NCBI GenBank assembly: GCA_947359465.1
Contig: OX375883.1
Location: 92,406,411-92,470,410, forward strand
Length of the DNA: 64,000 nucleotides
Reading direction: 5' to 3'
Origin: Metellina segmentata
Taxonomy: Eukaryota; Arthropoda; Arachnida; Araneae; Tetragnathidae
Part shown: positions 34,778-46,029 of the stretch, one piece after another
How the letters are laid out: each line of letters starts with the position of its first letter
How positions within the stretch are numbered: the first letter of the stretch is position 1
Program-made: the position numbers and the translations under genes
The notes under the pieces: generated by a model
What the model saw: the letters and a program-made list of their open reading frames with translations, nothing else
The model's database searches: none
Told to the model about the DNA's origin: nothing

Positions 34778-35425
34778 TCTATATATATAATTCTCTTACG
34801 TGGCACGCAAAAAAGACGTTATTTGTAATCGCGTTTTGGCAAAACTGTACGATTGTTTTGTTTATCGCGAAGTCTCGCGCATCGATTGAATTTATAGCGT
34901 TATCGGATGAAATTTTATTGGAAAAAAAAAAGGAAATTTTAATGAGCTGTTGCAGTTAGTTTATAATAGAAATCAAAGAAAGCGGAGACCTTTTCAGGCC
35001 ATTTAAAAAACGGTCCTTTTCAGGGCCAACAATTATAGTTCAACAAGACGCTTGCACTACAACTTTCGGCAACAAACTCAATGATAAAGTGTGGGTCGTT
35101 TGAGTGCTGGGAAAATGTACACACAAACAACATGCTGGGTATTCAATTTCCAAAGCAACGCTCACATTTCGAGTCAAAATGTGCACAAAGTTTTCATTTG
35201 AATTCTGATTTTAGATATACTGTATATAATTTTCTGTAATACAGCAAATTTAGATTTGAAAATATTTTTTTGGTAACATATTTTGTAAACAATCCTTCTG
35301 CTAGGACACATGTCTTCATTGAGGCGAGCGAAGCGAGCATAGGTTCGCGCAGCGAACCAATCAGGATTGCGAAGCAATCCTCCGGGGTTTGGCGAGCGTT
35401 AGCGAGCAGGGGGCAGGCCCCCTAG
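34778..35425 (+). mobile_element. Non-autonomous Helitron, copy H3
   Basis: Clean ends: A then TCTATATATATAATTCTC at the 5' side, and GGGGGCAGGCCCCCTAG then T at the 3' side. The terminal region holds hairpins GGTTCGC-GCA-GCGAACC (35342-35358), AGGATTGC-GAA-GCAATCCT (35363-35381) and GGGGGC-AG-GCCCCC (35409-35422). Between and around these sit direct repeats of GCGAGC. 648 bp, no coding. Confidence 0.9.
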
Positions 35426-36008
35426 TATTCAGTTAATATACGAAGAAAAACAGACGAATGAATAGACATTGGTAAAATAAATGGACGCTTTACTGTACAG
35501 CCTAATAGATAAATAGACGAAGCAGAAGTCAGGAAAGACAAAATAATATATAGACACAAGGATGTCCTGTCATGGCAAACGGTTGACTCAATTGCATTTA
35601 CTTTCATAGGTAAACATGCAGAATAAACAAAGTCAAACTAATGCATGTGTATAGGAAAGCGCAAGTCCAACAAACTCTGAGGATTCACCGCTGACAGTAT
35701 ATGTTAGGAGCTGGAATAACAAATTGGACTCGTATCCAGCTCAATGAATTCCAGATTAGGCTTATAGCAGAACGACAAATATTTTCCCTCCATAATTTTA
35801 ATCGAATCGTCTTCCAAGAAAACTAAACTTAATAGAATTCAATCAGAAAAACAAAAAAGCCCTATAGAATTGAATGAAAAACAGAGACGGAGAATTCTTG
35901 ACTGGAATCCGATTATACGTTTTTATAAGAGAGCAAAAACGAACTGATGGAAAATACAATTGAAAAAAAAAAAGGCTCCGTTTGACAACATAAGTTTAAC
36001 ACCCGAAT
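35426..36008. other. No gene seen
   Basis: AT-rich; no recognisable domain or repeat. Confidence 0.4.
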
Positions 36009-36242
36009 GTATTGTAAACGAGTTTNNNNNNNNNNNNNNNNNNNNNNNNNNNNNNNNNNNNNNNNNNNNNNNNNNNNNNNNNNNNNNNNNNNNNNNNNNN
36101 NNNNNNNNNNNNNNNNNNNNNNNNNNNNNNNNNNNNNNNNNNNNNNNNNNNNNNNNNNNNNNNNNNNNNNNNNNNNNNNNNNNNNNNNNNNNNNNNNNNN
36201 NNNNNNNNNNNNNNNNNNNNNNNNNGTATTGTAAACGAGTTT
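36009..36242. other. Assembly gap of 200 N flanked by a 17-bp repeat
   Basis: N run at 36026-36225. GTATTGTAAACGAGTTT stands on both sides (36009-36025 and 36226-36242). The exact size of 200 suggests a placeholder. Confidence 0.95.
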
Positions 36243-36618
36243 ACTCTGAATTCCGGTGAACATATAAAATCGTTGGTATAAGTAGTTTTAGTACAATATA
36301 AAGTCCATAAGCATTTGTCTCGTTTTGAAACGTAATAGAAAATGCATTTAAGCTCAAATGGTTCTTCACCTGTATAATATATTGCCTGCTATTATAACAC
36401 TCTTATTCTTCGCAATACATTTTCTTTCTACGAAAAACATTTCCTGTCAAGATAAATGCAGTTGGTGGCAGTGTTTCTGAGGGGGAACGTGTTGTGTACG
36501 TATTCCAAACGCGACGTCTCTTCACTTCACTTGTTTTTGGAATATGATTTCAGTACTTCGCCAATAAAAATTCAAAAGAATGAATACCATACTCATGATT
36601 GGGTGGAAGTTTGGATTG
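36243..36618. other. No gene; third copy of a short dispersed repeat
   Basis: 36490-36590 resembles 19755-19870 and 20165-20262, with GGAATATGATTTCAG followed by AATTCAAAAGAATGAAT. No coding. Confidence 0.4.
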
Positions 36619-36619
36619 G

Positions 36620-36930
<311 letters not shown>

Positions 36931-37368
36931 TATAGCAGTCGTTCCAATAATATTTTCATTCTCTTTAACAAATTAATTTATTCTATAAAACACATAAACA
37001 CTATTTTCAACATCATCAGGATGAATACGTACAATGAAGATCGAGCCTACGCCCAAATCGACAGGAACAGAATCATACGTTATGTCAGCAAGACGATATC
37101 ATTACAAGTGTGTCTTTCTGCTGTTGCTAGCCCCAAACCCAGACGGGGATTACGGTCATGTGACACTCCGAAACCAATCGGAATCTTACACGTTACTTTA
37201 CAGATACCAGACACCCTTCGAGACATCTGACAGGTGAAAGAACTTTATTGTAAACATTGTGCATCTCCCCTTTTCACCCGTTTGGAACAAAACATTTCAC
37301 CGCGCAGTATTTAAAATAGAAATGAGCTCCTTACTGCTTTTAAGTTACAAATTAATTTTCCTACCCTC
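36931..37368. other. No recognised gene
   Basis: Contains a 67-codon frame (37034-37237) of ordinary composition (MKIEPTPKSTGTES start). It has no domain I recognise and no repeat match, so it could be unique DNA. I cannot call it a gene. Confidence 0.3.
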
Positions 37369-38109
<741 letters not shown>

Positions 38110-38290
38110 CTGGGGCATCCTGACGGTGTTCGCCCCGAACATCACTGCACTCATTTAGGCACGTACAATGGGACCTAAAAAAATAAAAAAAAACAAAAAA
38201 AAAGTATCTATTTCACTTTTGAGAGAATTGCTGAAAATAAACATAATTTTTCTCTCCACATTAGTTTCTCTTTCCCAGAGTTCTTTAAAG

Positions 38291-41200
38291 TTAATTAGTC
38301 CATGGTTTCATGTGTTCGGCAGCAGTGGACGTGTTGATAGGTCCTTCGTGACTGCCCACTTTCCTCACCTCGTAACGGTCGTGTGGTTTCCTGTTGATAA
38401 TTTCGTATGGGCCCAGATATTTTGGTCGTAATTTGAGTCCTGCTCCAAATTGGGTCCTCTGTATCGCTACCAGGTCTCCTTCTGCATACTTTCTTGCAGG
38501 TTTCCGCTTCCGATTATACTGTTTTCGGTTTTCTTCTTGCATCCTTAGGATTTGTTCCTTAGCTTCTTCCCTAAGTCCTTCTCGGTTTCTTATGAACCAT
38601 TCTTCATATTCTTGTTCCAACATTTCTCTGACCTTCAGATCTTCTTTGTTCTTCATTGATACTCCTGTTAGCAATTCAAATGGTGTGATTTTTGTACTTT
38701 TACTAGAGGTGCTGTTCAAAATTCTTTGAATTGAGTTGACATATTTAAACCACTTTTCTGGTTCGTTGATCGCTAATTTCGTCAGTACCGGTATCACAGT
38801 TTCAAATATTCGTTCAACTTGACCATTTCCTCGAGGTACTCCTGTGGTGATTTTGAAGTGTTCAATGCTTCTTTCGTCGCAGTAACCTTCGAATTCTTTG
38901 GATGTGAATGCGGTGCCTCGATCTGAAATTATTCTTGACGGATTTCCGAAAATATGTGACTGCGATTCTAGCTTCTCCAACGCATCACGTGTAGAAGTTG
39001 ATTTTACAGGATAGAGCCAAGTAAATTTAGTGAAGGCATCTATCACAGCGAAGATGTGTTGATAGTGTTTATTTGTTGTCGCCAGAGGTCCCAGAAAATC
39101 AATATGGTATGTACTAAGCGGTACACTCCCTTTGGGTATTGGATTTAATTGACCCTCTTGCTTGCCCCTTTTCTTATTCGTCAAGATGCACTTAACGCAG
39201 TTCATTATGACGTTCTCCACTTTTTTCCTGAGTCCTGGAATGGAAAAATCTCTTTTCACTAACTCCTCGGTCTTCGCCACGGCAAAATGTCCTTTTTGAT
39301 GGAATTCCTTTATAATATCTGATTGCATCCTCTCGGGGACGACAGGCAGTTCACTTCCGTTTTCATATCGATATAATACATCGTTTTTGATCAAGTAGTC
39401 GTTCTTCTCCCCTCTCATCAATAATTCTTTAATAACTTGAATATACTCATCTTGTCGTTGGGCTGCTGCTAACTTGCACGTTATTTCTTCACCCGTTGGT
39501 TGCGGTACTATCACAGCGACATTTCGGCTCAAAGCATCTGCATGTCTCATTTGAGCACTTGGTCGATGAATTATTTCGTATTCGAATTCCTCCATGATTA
39601 ACGCCCATCTCGCTATCTTAGGGGTTAAGTCCTTCTTGCTCATGGTTTGCTGGAAGGCTGAGCAATCCGTCATTATTTTAAATTTGGTTCCGAGTAGATA
39701 ATTCCGGAATTTTTTCAAAGCTTCGATCACTGCTAGAATTTCTAATTCATAGCTGCCGTATTTTTCTTGTTGTGCTGTTGTCTTCTTACTCATGTATTGA
39801 ATTGGATACATCTTTCCGTCATCTGCCTGTTGCAATAGTACTGCTCCGAATCCGTGTGAGCTTGCATCACAATGAAGTTCCAGTGGCGGTCCTTGTCTGA
39901 AAATTTGTAGCACCGGCTCGCCAGTCAAGGCCTGCTTTAATTCGTGAAATGCAGTTTTCTCCTTCGACCCAAAATGGAATTCCCTATTATCACGAAGTAA
40001 ATCACTGAGGGGCTTCGCTATCTTGGCATAATCTCGAACAAACTTTCGAAAATAACCGGTCAACCCCAGAAAACTCTGTATTTGTTTGGCATTTTTGGGT
40101 TGTGGGAAGTTCCGTACGGCTGCAGTTTTTAAAGGTGAAGGCTTTATAGTTCCTTTTTCTACTACGTAACCCAAGAATTCTATCTTTCGTTTTAGAAACT
40201 GACACTTTTTTAAGTTTAGTTCTAATCCGTACATTGACGCCGTATTTAAAACACGTTCTAATTTTTCTAAACCCTCTACCTCATTCATGGCTGGTATGAT
40301 AATATCATCTACATAAATAATAACAGTTTTATCTTTTAACAAATCCTTAAAAACGTGAAAAATATATCTTTCAAATACACTTGGACTGGTCGACAATCCA
40401 AAAGGTGTCTTTAAAAACTCATACTGTCCCTCGTGGGTAACAAAAGAGGTGTACTTTGTACTCTCCTTTTCTATGTCGACGTGAAAAAAGCCGTTTTTCA
40501 AATCTAACGTTGTGAAGACCTGCGAGTCCTCCAATTTGTCCAACACGTCTTCGATTAGAGGTAACGGGAAACGGTCCTTAATTATTTTTTCGTTGAGCTT
40601 TCGGAAATCGACACAAAGTCTGTGATTCCCATCTTTTTTCTTACAAAGCACTATAGGGGCAGAATATTCCGAACAGCTGTTTTTAATTATCCCTTTTTCT
40701 AACCACTCTTGGATTTGTTTTTCAACTATAAGTTGTTCAGTAATCGGCAACCGCCGAGCACGCTGACTAACTGGAACTTCGTCCGTCAGAAGAATTCTCA
40801 TCTTAACATCCGTGTTTGTTACTTGCTGAGGCACATAATTTCCTACAATTTGACAGATTCTTTCTCGTAAACAGGGATTCATTATATGGGAGAGATCTGT
40901 CTCTTCGCTAGACATATCCAACGCTACGGCGCCTAAAGTGTAAACAAAAGCACCTGCTGATGAATCATTTTCATGCGCCTTTGATACTTGAAAGTCTACG
41001 AGGGGATGTTGAGGGAAACTCACGCGCTCTTCTTCCCCGTGATTTATGACAACGCCTGAAGTTGTTGTTGCTTTGTTTTTTATTTCGCTTCCGTTTTCGC
41101 CCCTTACTTCTGACTTCCTTATTTCATTTATGTCTCTATCGGTAACGTTTAATGTTCCCCCAGAAAATGCAAACTTTACCCTTGATAATACGTTCATACC

Positions 41201-42655
41201 AATTATTGCTTCAAATTGTAAATTCTTAACGACATGCACATCAGAACACAAAGAAATATTATCAATAACAATTTCTGATCGGAAAAACCCTTCGGTACTT
41301 ATTTTGTGTTGACTTATTCCATTTAAATATATCTTACTACCATTCAATATAGGAGATCCTATTTTATGATAACATTCCTCATTAATTAGAGTTATTTCAG
41401 ATCCAGTGTCAATTACTGCATTAATATAACACTTTTGAATATAAACACTCTTTTCAATTTTCTTAGGAGTTGCTACATATATTTGATTTACAGTTTTATT
41501 CACATTTGCATTTTCACCTTTAAAATTATATGTACAAGTATTACTCTTATGCCCATAATTTCCACATGCATAACACTTAATTCTATTACTTTTATATGGA
41601 TCTCTATTTGGTACATCATAATCAACCTTATTAACATACTTATTGACATTTGTACTATAACCAACAGTTTTATAACAATTATCAACATTTCTACTATTCT
41701 GGTTAGCACGAAAGTTCGACGATTCACCTTTATATCGAGTTTCATCTTGCGAAACATTTTTTCTGTATTTATTTACATTCCGTATCTCCATTTTTCCTAA
41801 TTGCAACCTCGCACTCTCATATTCCTCTAACTTTTTCACTATAACTTCTGCGCATTTTAATTGATGCCAGTCATCTATGAAGTGTGTTTTGATTTCAAAC
41901 GGCGCTCTACGTTTTATCTGCTCGGATACCATTAGTTCCCTGAGCTCGTCAAAATTTGTTATTTTGAGTCCTCTTAACCATTCGTCAAAATAATGACTTA
42001 TTTCAAACGCAAAATCTCGCCAAGTGGCTGTACTTTCCTTTTTATGATTCAGGAATTTTTGTTTGAATTGTTCAGATGTAAGTTTAAATCTTTTGAGTAA
42101 GATTTCTTTTATGTGTTCATAGTCATTAGATCTTTCCTCCGGTTCGCGAGTTATAATCTGTGCTATCTCTAAGGGTAATAAACCTAGTAAATGCGTTACA
42201 AAATCTTCACTTTCGATTTTGATTTTCGTCGCTTGTCTCTCGAATAGCGCTAAATACGTACTTATATCATTCGATTCATTCGAATCAAAACATTTAATTA
42301 TCTTTGATAATTCCTTTCCTCTATCCCATGCAGTGTTCGATTCTGTCATGTGATTTTCCCTAACTGTCTGTGTCGCATTTTGCAGTTTCAGTTTTTCCAA
42401 TTCAAATTGGCGTAATTCTTTTTCTTTTTCTTTTTCCCTCTCTAACTGCTGTTTGTCTTTCTCCAGCTGCTCTTTTTCGATTCTTTCAACTATTATTGTA
42501 TCCAGAAGTGTTTTTGTATACTCCTCATCGTAATCGAGTTGGTTCGTCACTAACTTTTTTAATTTCGAAATTGTCGCATTTGAGGGTATTTCTATATCTA
42601 ATTCCGTTGCAAGACGGTAAATATCGTCCTTTCTTGCTTTACCAAAATATGACAT
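38291..42655 (-). CDS. gag-pol: Gag-Pol polyprotein of the Ty3/gypsy element
   Basis: 1,454 codons in one frame from the ATG at 42655; the seven codons upstream of it have no ATG. Gag: a SAP-like start, a charged coiled coil (about residues 50-95), a capsid-like helical region, and a zinc knuckle CYACGNYGHKSNTC at about 361-374. Protease: DTGSE with Asp at about 416. Reverse transcriptase: YVDD at 781-784. RNase H: HCDASS with Asp at about 930. Integrase: HHCC zinc region (HQKGH, then CVKC), then Asp at about 1186, Asp at about 1245 and Glu at about 1281, an exact DD35E spacing. No chromodomain is visible at the C-terminus. No stop or frameshift was found. Gag and Pol are fused without a shift site, so stoichiometry must be set in another way. 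The encoded enzymes would copy the element RNA and integrate the DNA. Known family roles; activity is inferred. Confidence 0.95.
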   Translation of the reverse strand: MSYFGKARKDDIYRLATELDIEIPSNATISKLKKLVTNQLDYDEEYTKTLLDTIIVERIEKEQLEKDKQQLEREKEKEKELRQFELEKLKLQNATQTVRENHMTESNTAWDRGKELSKIIKCFDSNESNDISTYLALFERQATKIKIESEDFVTHLLGLLPLEIAQIITREPEERSNDYEHIKEILLKRFKLTSEQFKQKFLNHKKESTATWRDFAFEISHYFDEWLRGLKITNFDELRELMVSEQIKRRAPFEIKTHFIDDWHQLKCAEVIVKKLEEYESARLQLGKMEIRNVNKYRKNVSQDETRYKGESSNFRANQNSRNVDNCYKTVGYSTNVNKYVNKVDYDVPNRDPYKSNRIKCYACGNYGHKSNTCTYNFKGENANVNKTVNQIYVATPKKIEKSVYIQKCYINAVIDTGSEITLINEECYHKIGSPILNGSKIYLNGISQHKISTEGFFRSEIVIDNISLCSDVHVVKNLQFEAIIGMNVLSRVKFAFSGGTLNVTDRDINEIRKSEVRGENGSEIKNKATTTSGVVINHGEEERVSFPQHPLVDFQVSKAHENDSSAGAFVYTLGAVALDMSSEETDLSHIMNPCLRERICQIVGNYVPQQVTNTDVKMRILLTDEVPVSQRARRLPITEQLIVEKQIQEWLEKGIIKNSCSEYSAPIVLCKKKDGNHRLCVDFRKLNEKIIKDRFPLPLIEDVLDKLEDSQVFTTLDLKNGFFHVDIEKESTKYTSFVTHEGQYEFLKTPFGLSTSPSVFERYIFHVFKDLLKDKTVIIYVDDIIIPAMNEVEGLEKLERVLNTASMYGLELNLKKCQFLKRKIEFLGYVVEKGTIKPSPLKTAAVRNFPQPKNAKQIQSFLGLTGYFRKFVRDYAKIAKPLSDLLRDNREFHFGSKEKTAFHELKQALTGEPVLQIFRQGPPLELHCDASSHGFGAVLLQQADDGKMYPIQYMSKKTTAQQEKYGSYELEILAVIEALKKFRNYLLGTKFKIMTDCSAFQQTMSKKDLTPKIARWALIMEEFEYEIIHRPSAQMRHADALSRNVAVIVPQPTGEEITCKLAAAQRQDEYIQVIKELLMRGEKNDYLIKNDVLYRYENGSELPVVPERMQSDIIKEFHQKGHFAVAKTEELVKRDFSIPGLRKKVENVIMNCVKCILTNKKRGKQEGQLNPIPKGSVPLSTYHIDFLGPLATTNKHYQHIFAVIDAFTKFTWLYPVKSTSTRDALEKLESQSHIFGNPSRIISDRGTAFTSKEFEGYCDERSIEHFKITTGVPRGNGQVERIFETVIPVLTKLAINEPEKWFKYVNSIQRILNSTSSKSTKITPFELLTGVSMKNKEDLKVREMLEQEYEEWFIRNREGLREEAKEQILRMQEENRKQYNRKRKPARKYAEGDLVAIQRTQFGAGLKLRPKYLGPYEIINRKPHDRYEVRKVGSHEGPINTSTAAEHMKPWTN

Positions 42656-42745
42656 CTTTATCTTAAAAATGAGCAAAATGTACTCACAGTTTGCGATGAT
42701 GATGGCTCTCTAGGGTTCTAGTCCACGTTCAATTTGCATGGGGCA

Positions 42746-42763
42746 ATCCCGGCCGAGCCCCCA
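42746..42763 (-). promoter_or_regulatory. Primer-binding site resembling tRNA-Pro
   Basis: In element sense TGGGGGCTCGGCCGGGAT, three bases after the 5' LTR. It differs by one base from the tRNA-Pro primer site TGGGGGCTCGTCCGGGAT known from murine leukaemia virus. The priming tRNA is inferred. Confidence 0.75.
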
Positions 42764-42766
42764 TTT

Positions 42767-43098
42767 TGTGATGTCAACACTGGAATGGCACTGTAGCTAT
42801 TACTTGATATGGTATTTTGGAATGAGTCCACGTGTTGTAAAACATAACATTTATTAAAATAATTGAAGATGGTACACATATGAGCCACAGAGGTCTCAAT
42901 AGATTCGCATAAAAAAAGCACGGAAGAGCGGCCACACAGGTCTCGACTCTCTCCGATCACACAAAAAACTGAAGACCCTCCGCCGCGGGCAAGGGCTCAA
43001 GCCTTTTTCCCCCTAGCGTTCGTGGTGTTCCGTTTCCTGGATGAAATAGTCCCTTTCTCCTTTCGATAGTAGGTGGGGAGACGAAAGAATTCCGTTCC

Positions 43099-43102
<4 letters not shown>
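42767..43102 (-). repeat. 5' LTR of the gypsy element
   Basis: 336 bp, identical by eye to 37774-38109. It would hold the promoter for the genomic RNA; no TATA box was assigned with confidence. Confidence 0.95.
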
Positions 43103-43144
<42 letters not shown>

Positions 43145-43146
43145 TA
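43103..43146. repeat. (TA)n microsatellite, right of the gypsy insertion
   Basis: Continuation of the TA array at 37369-37773, separated by the retrotransposon. Confidence 0.9.
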
Positions 43147-43229
43147 TGAAGCTAGACCAAAATTAAAAAAAATTTGTTACACACCCGTTGTATATACCGG
43201 CTGTTATCTTTGTGAACAAATAAAACATA

Positions 43230-44063
43230 CTAGGGGGCCTGCCCCCTGCTCGCTATCGCTCGCCAACCCTCGCATTGGATCGCTGCGCGAACCTAAGCTC
43301 GCTTCGCTCGCATCAATGAAGACATGTGTCCTAGCAGAAGGAATTGTTTACAAAATATGATATTTAAGAAAAATATTTTTCAAATCTAAATTTTTTGCTG
43401 TTTTTCAGAAAAGGGTGGAGGGCGAGGAAAAAAAATCTAAACCAATCAGAGCACGTTTAATTTCACTTCAAAAGACGGTTTAATTCCAATCAGATAACGT
43501 CTTTAATCCTAATCTTCTTAATAGGGTTGCCATAAAACAGCCAAAGGAAAGGTTACCACTTTGGCGAGAAATAAAGACTGTCCCGTTTGCTACCACTCTA
43601 CCCAGAAAAGATGTATACAGTACCTCTGAAATCAGAATTCAAATGAAAACTTTGAGCAAATTTTGACTCGAAATGTGAGCGCTGATTTGGAAATTGAATA
43701 CCCAGCAAGTTGTTTGTATGTACATTTACCCCTTTACTTGAGCCAACCACGCTTTTTCATTGAGTTTGTAGTCGAAAGTTGTAGTGCAAGCGTCTTGTTG
43801 AACTATAATTGTTGACCCTGAAAAGGACCTTTTTTTTTAAATATCCCTGAAAAGATCCTCCGCTTTATTTGATTTCTATTATTATATATCGACACAGCTC
43901 GACTAAAATTCATTTTTTTTTCAATAAAATTTCATCCGATAACGCTATAAAATCAATTGAAGCGCGAGGCTTCGTGATAAGCAAACAATCGTACAATGTT
44001 ACCAAAACGCGATAACTAATAACGTCTTTTTTGCCTGCCACGTAAGAGAATTATATATATAGA
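43230..44063 (-). mobile_element. Non-autonomous Helitron, copy H4
   Basis: Minus-strand element with a 3' hairpin and CTAG at 43230-43233 and 5' TCTATATATATAATTCTC ending at 44063. It is longer than its siblings because of a 189-bp MITE at 43414-43602. Its 5' TC directly abuts the CTAG of H5. Confidence 0.9.
43414..43602. mobile_element. 189-bp MITE inside Helitron H4
   Basis: Inserted DNA absent from the other Helitron copies, flanked by a perfect 8-bp duplication CAGAAAAG (43406-43413 and 43603-43610). Ends GGTGGAG and the complement of GGTAGAG form short inverted repeats. Superfamily not resolved. Confidence 0.8.
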
Positions 44064-44716
44064 CTAGGGGGCCCGCCCCCTGCTCGCTAACGCTCGCCAA
44101 CCCCCAGAGGATTGCTTCGCAATCCTCATTGGTTCGCTGCGCGAACCTATGCTCGCTTCGCTCGCATCAATGAAGACATGTGTCCTAGCAGAAGGAATTG
44201 TTTACAAAATATGATATTCCAAAAAAATAATTTTCAAATCTAAATTTTATGCTGTTTTCAGAAAAGATATTTACAGTACCTCTGGAATCAGAATTAAAAT
44301 GGAAACTTTGAGCAAAATTTGACTCGAAATGTGAGCGTTGATTTGGAAATTGAAAACCCAGCATGTTGGTTGTGTGTCCATTTACCCAGTACTCGAGCCA
44401 TCCACGCTTTTTCATTGAGTTTGTTGTCGAAAGTTGTAATGCAAGCGTCTTGTTGAACTATAATAGTTTGCCCCGAAACGGACCTTTTTTTTAAAAATGA
44501 CTATGAAAAGATCCTCCGTTTTCTTTGATTTCTATTATTTACTGCAACAGCTCAACTAAAATTCATTTTTTTTTCAATAAAATTTCATCCGATAACGCTA
44601 TAAATTCAATTGAAGCGCGAGGCTTTGAGATAAACAAAGAATCGTACAATGTTGCCAAAACGCGAAAACAAATAACGTCTTTTTTGCGTGCCACGTAAGA
44701 GAATTATATATATAGA
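44064..44716 (-). mobile_element. Non-autonomous Helitron, copy H5, fused head-to-tail with H4
   Basis: CTAG (complement of 44064-44067) is followed at once by the TC of H4. The 5' end TCTATATATATAATTCTC finishes at 44716 next to host A (complement of 44717). 653 bp, no coding. Confidence 0.9.
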
Positions 44717-45815
44717 TATCTCCTTGGAAAATTACAGTTCGCTGCTTTAAGTCTCGCAGCTGACGATCAGAAACTCATTCTTTTTTATTTGAGAGTTCCA
44801 CAGATAGCGGAGGTTTATTGCTCCGCAGCCGGCGTCAAGTTATTTCTCACCTGCTATACATTACAAGTTTGTTGCCGATTTCGCAGTTGATTCGTTAAAA
44901 ACTTATTATAAAATGTGCAGCTGATCTCAATCATGAAGTATTGTTTGGTTGAATGAAGCTGCTGTGTCTATCCATCGTCTCTTAAAATGTCTTCGACAAT
45001 TTGAAGAGTTCTGCGGAACATCGGTCTATGTGAAAGTTTTTAGAAAATGAAATTTTGACGGAATACTAGTTTGTGTAGTATTATATATAGATTCCTACAG
45101 TTAATTTCAAAGAAAACGTAAAAATGGTGTTGTGAGTCTACATATAATATTATGAAATTCTGCGCTATTGAGTGTAATAATGGTCTATGTGGATTTATAT
45201 TATTGGGTTGGAAAATAAGTCCGTTTTTTTTTGAGTCTTTCTATTATAAAAGAAAATTTTTCAGTCTTTTTCAGGTTTATTCGCTTTGTGATTGGTAGAT
45301 AGAGAGTCACGTGATAGCGAGTCTTGTCGTTCAACGAGCTAATGAATTTGGAGCACGCACAGACGATAACCACAGTAATATTTTAAAATTAATTTATTCA
45401 TCCAGAAAAAGAGTACGCGCTAGAAAGTTTGTAATGTTTTCAGAAGAACCGGCAAATTTGGTCGCCGTATCCATAGCAACAGTCGAATATGAAAATCTTA
45501 AAAAGTACTTTTACAACAATGATCAGCTAAAACAATGTAACTTATGATGAGATTTCCTCTGAATTTTACCAATATGTTATTTATTTAACAATTTCCTTTT
45601 TGATGTGGAAATGCGATGTTTTGCTCTTGATATTTTTTAAAAACATTTTGTTTTTATTTACCGTATATTTCCGTGTAAAAGCCGAGAATTTGTGTAACGT
45701 TTTCTTAAGCTGAAGTACGGTGTCGGCTTATATACAGATCCGTTAATCTCGCAAAGAAAGGCAATTTTCTGTTACTCGGGAGCATGGGATAAATATAACA
45801 ATGGGAAGGGAACCT
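44717..45815. other. No recognised gene; possible mariner-type end at 45203
   Basis: TTGGGTTGGAAAATAAGTCC at 45203 resembles a mariner terminal repeat, but no partner or transposase was found in the right place. The 78-codon frame at 45311-45547 has no domain. Confidence 0.3.
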
Positions 45816-45817
45816 TC

Positions 45818-45973
45818 AATTAACGTAGTACTAGAGGCCCGGGATCAATCCAGCAGCGATCCAAACGGGGATGGATTGTGAAGCAATCCCCTTCCCTTCA
45901 TTGTTGAAAAGTATAGTTCGCGAAGCGATCGGGGGTCGACGAGGGATAGCAAGCAGGGGGCGGGGCCCCCTAG
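45818..45973 (+). mobile_element. SINE scrap followed by Helitron 3' remnant H6
   Basis: 45818-45852 holds two short SINE tail pieces (complement). From about 45856 the sequence is a worn Helitron 3' end with GATTGTGAAGCAATCC and TTCGCGAAGCGA hairpins, ending GGGGGCGGGGCCCCCTAG then T. Confidence 0.7.
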
Positions 45974-46029
45974 TGGTATAAAAAAACAATATCTCCAACA
46001 CAGAAAATAATAACTATTCAATTATGTAT

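Noticed and set aside
35913..36263. Frames of unknown residues across the gap
   Set aside because: They consist of N bases.
38394..38729. Plus-strand frames over the gypsy element, also 41046-41800 and 42370-42666
   Set aside because: Antisense shadows of the intact gag-pol frame.
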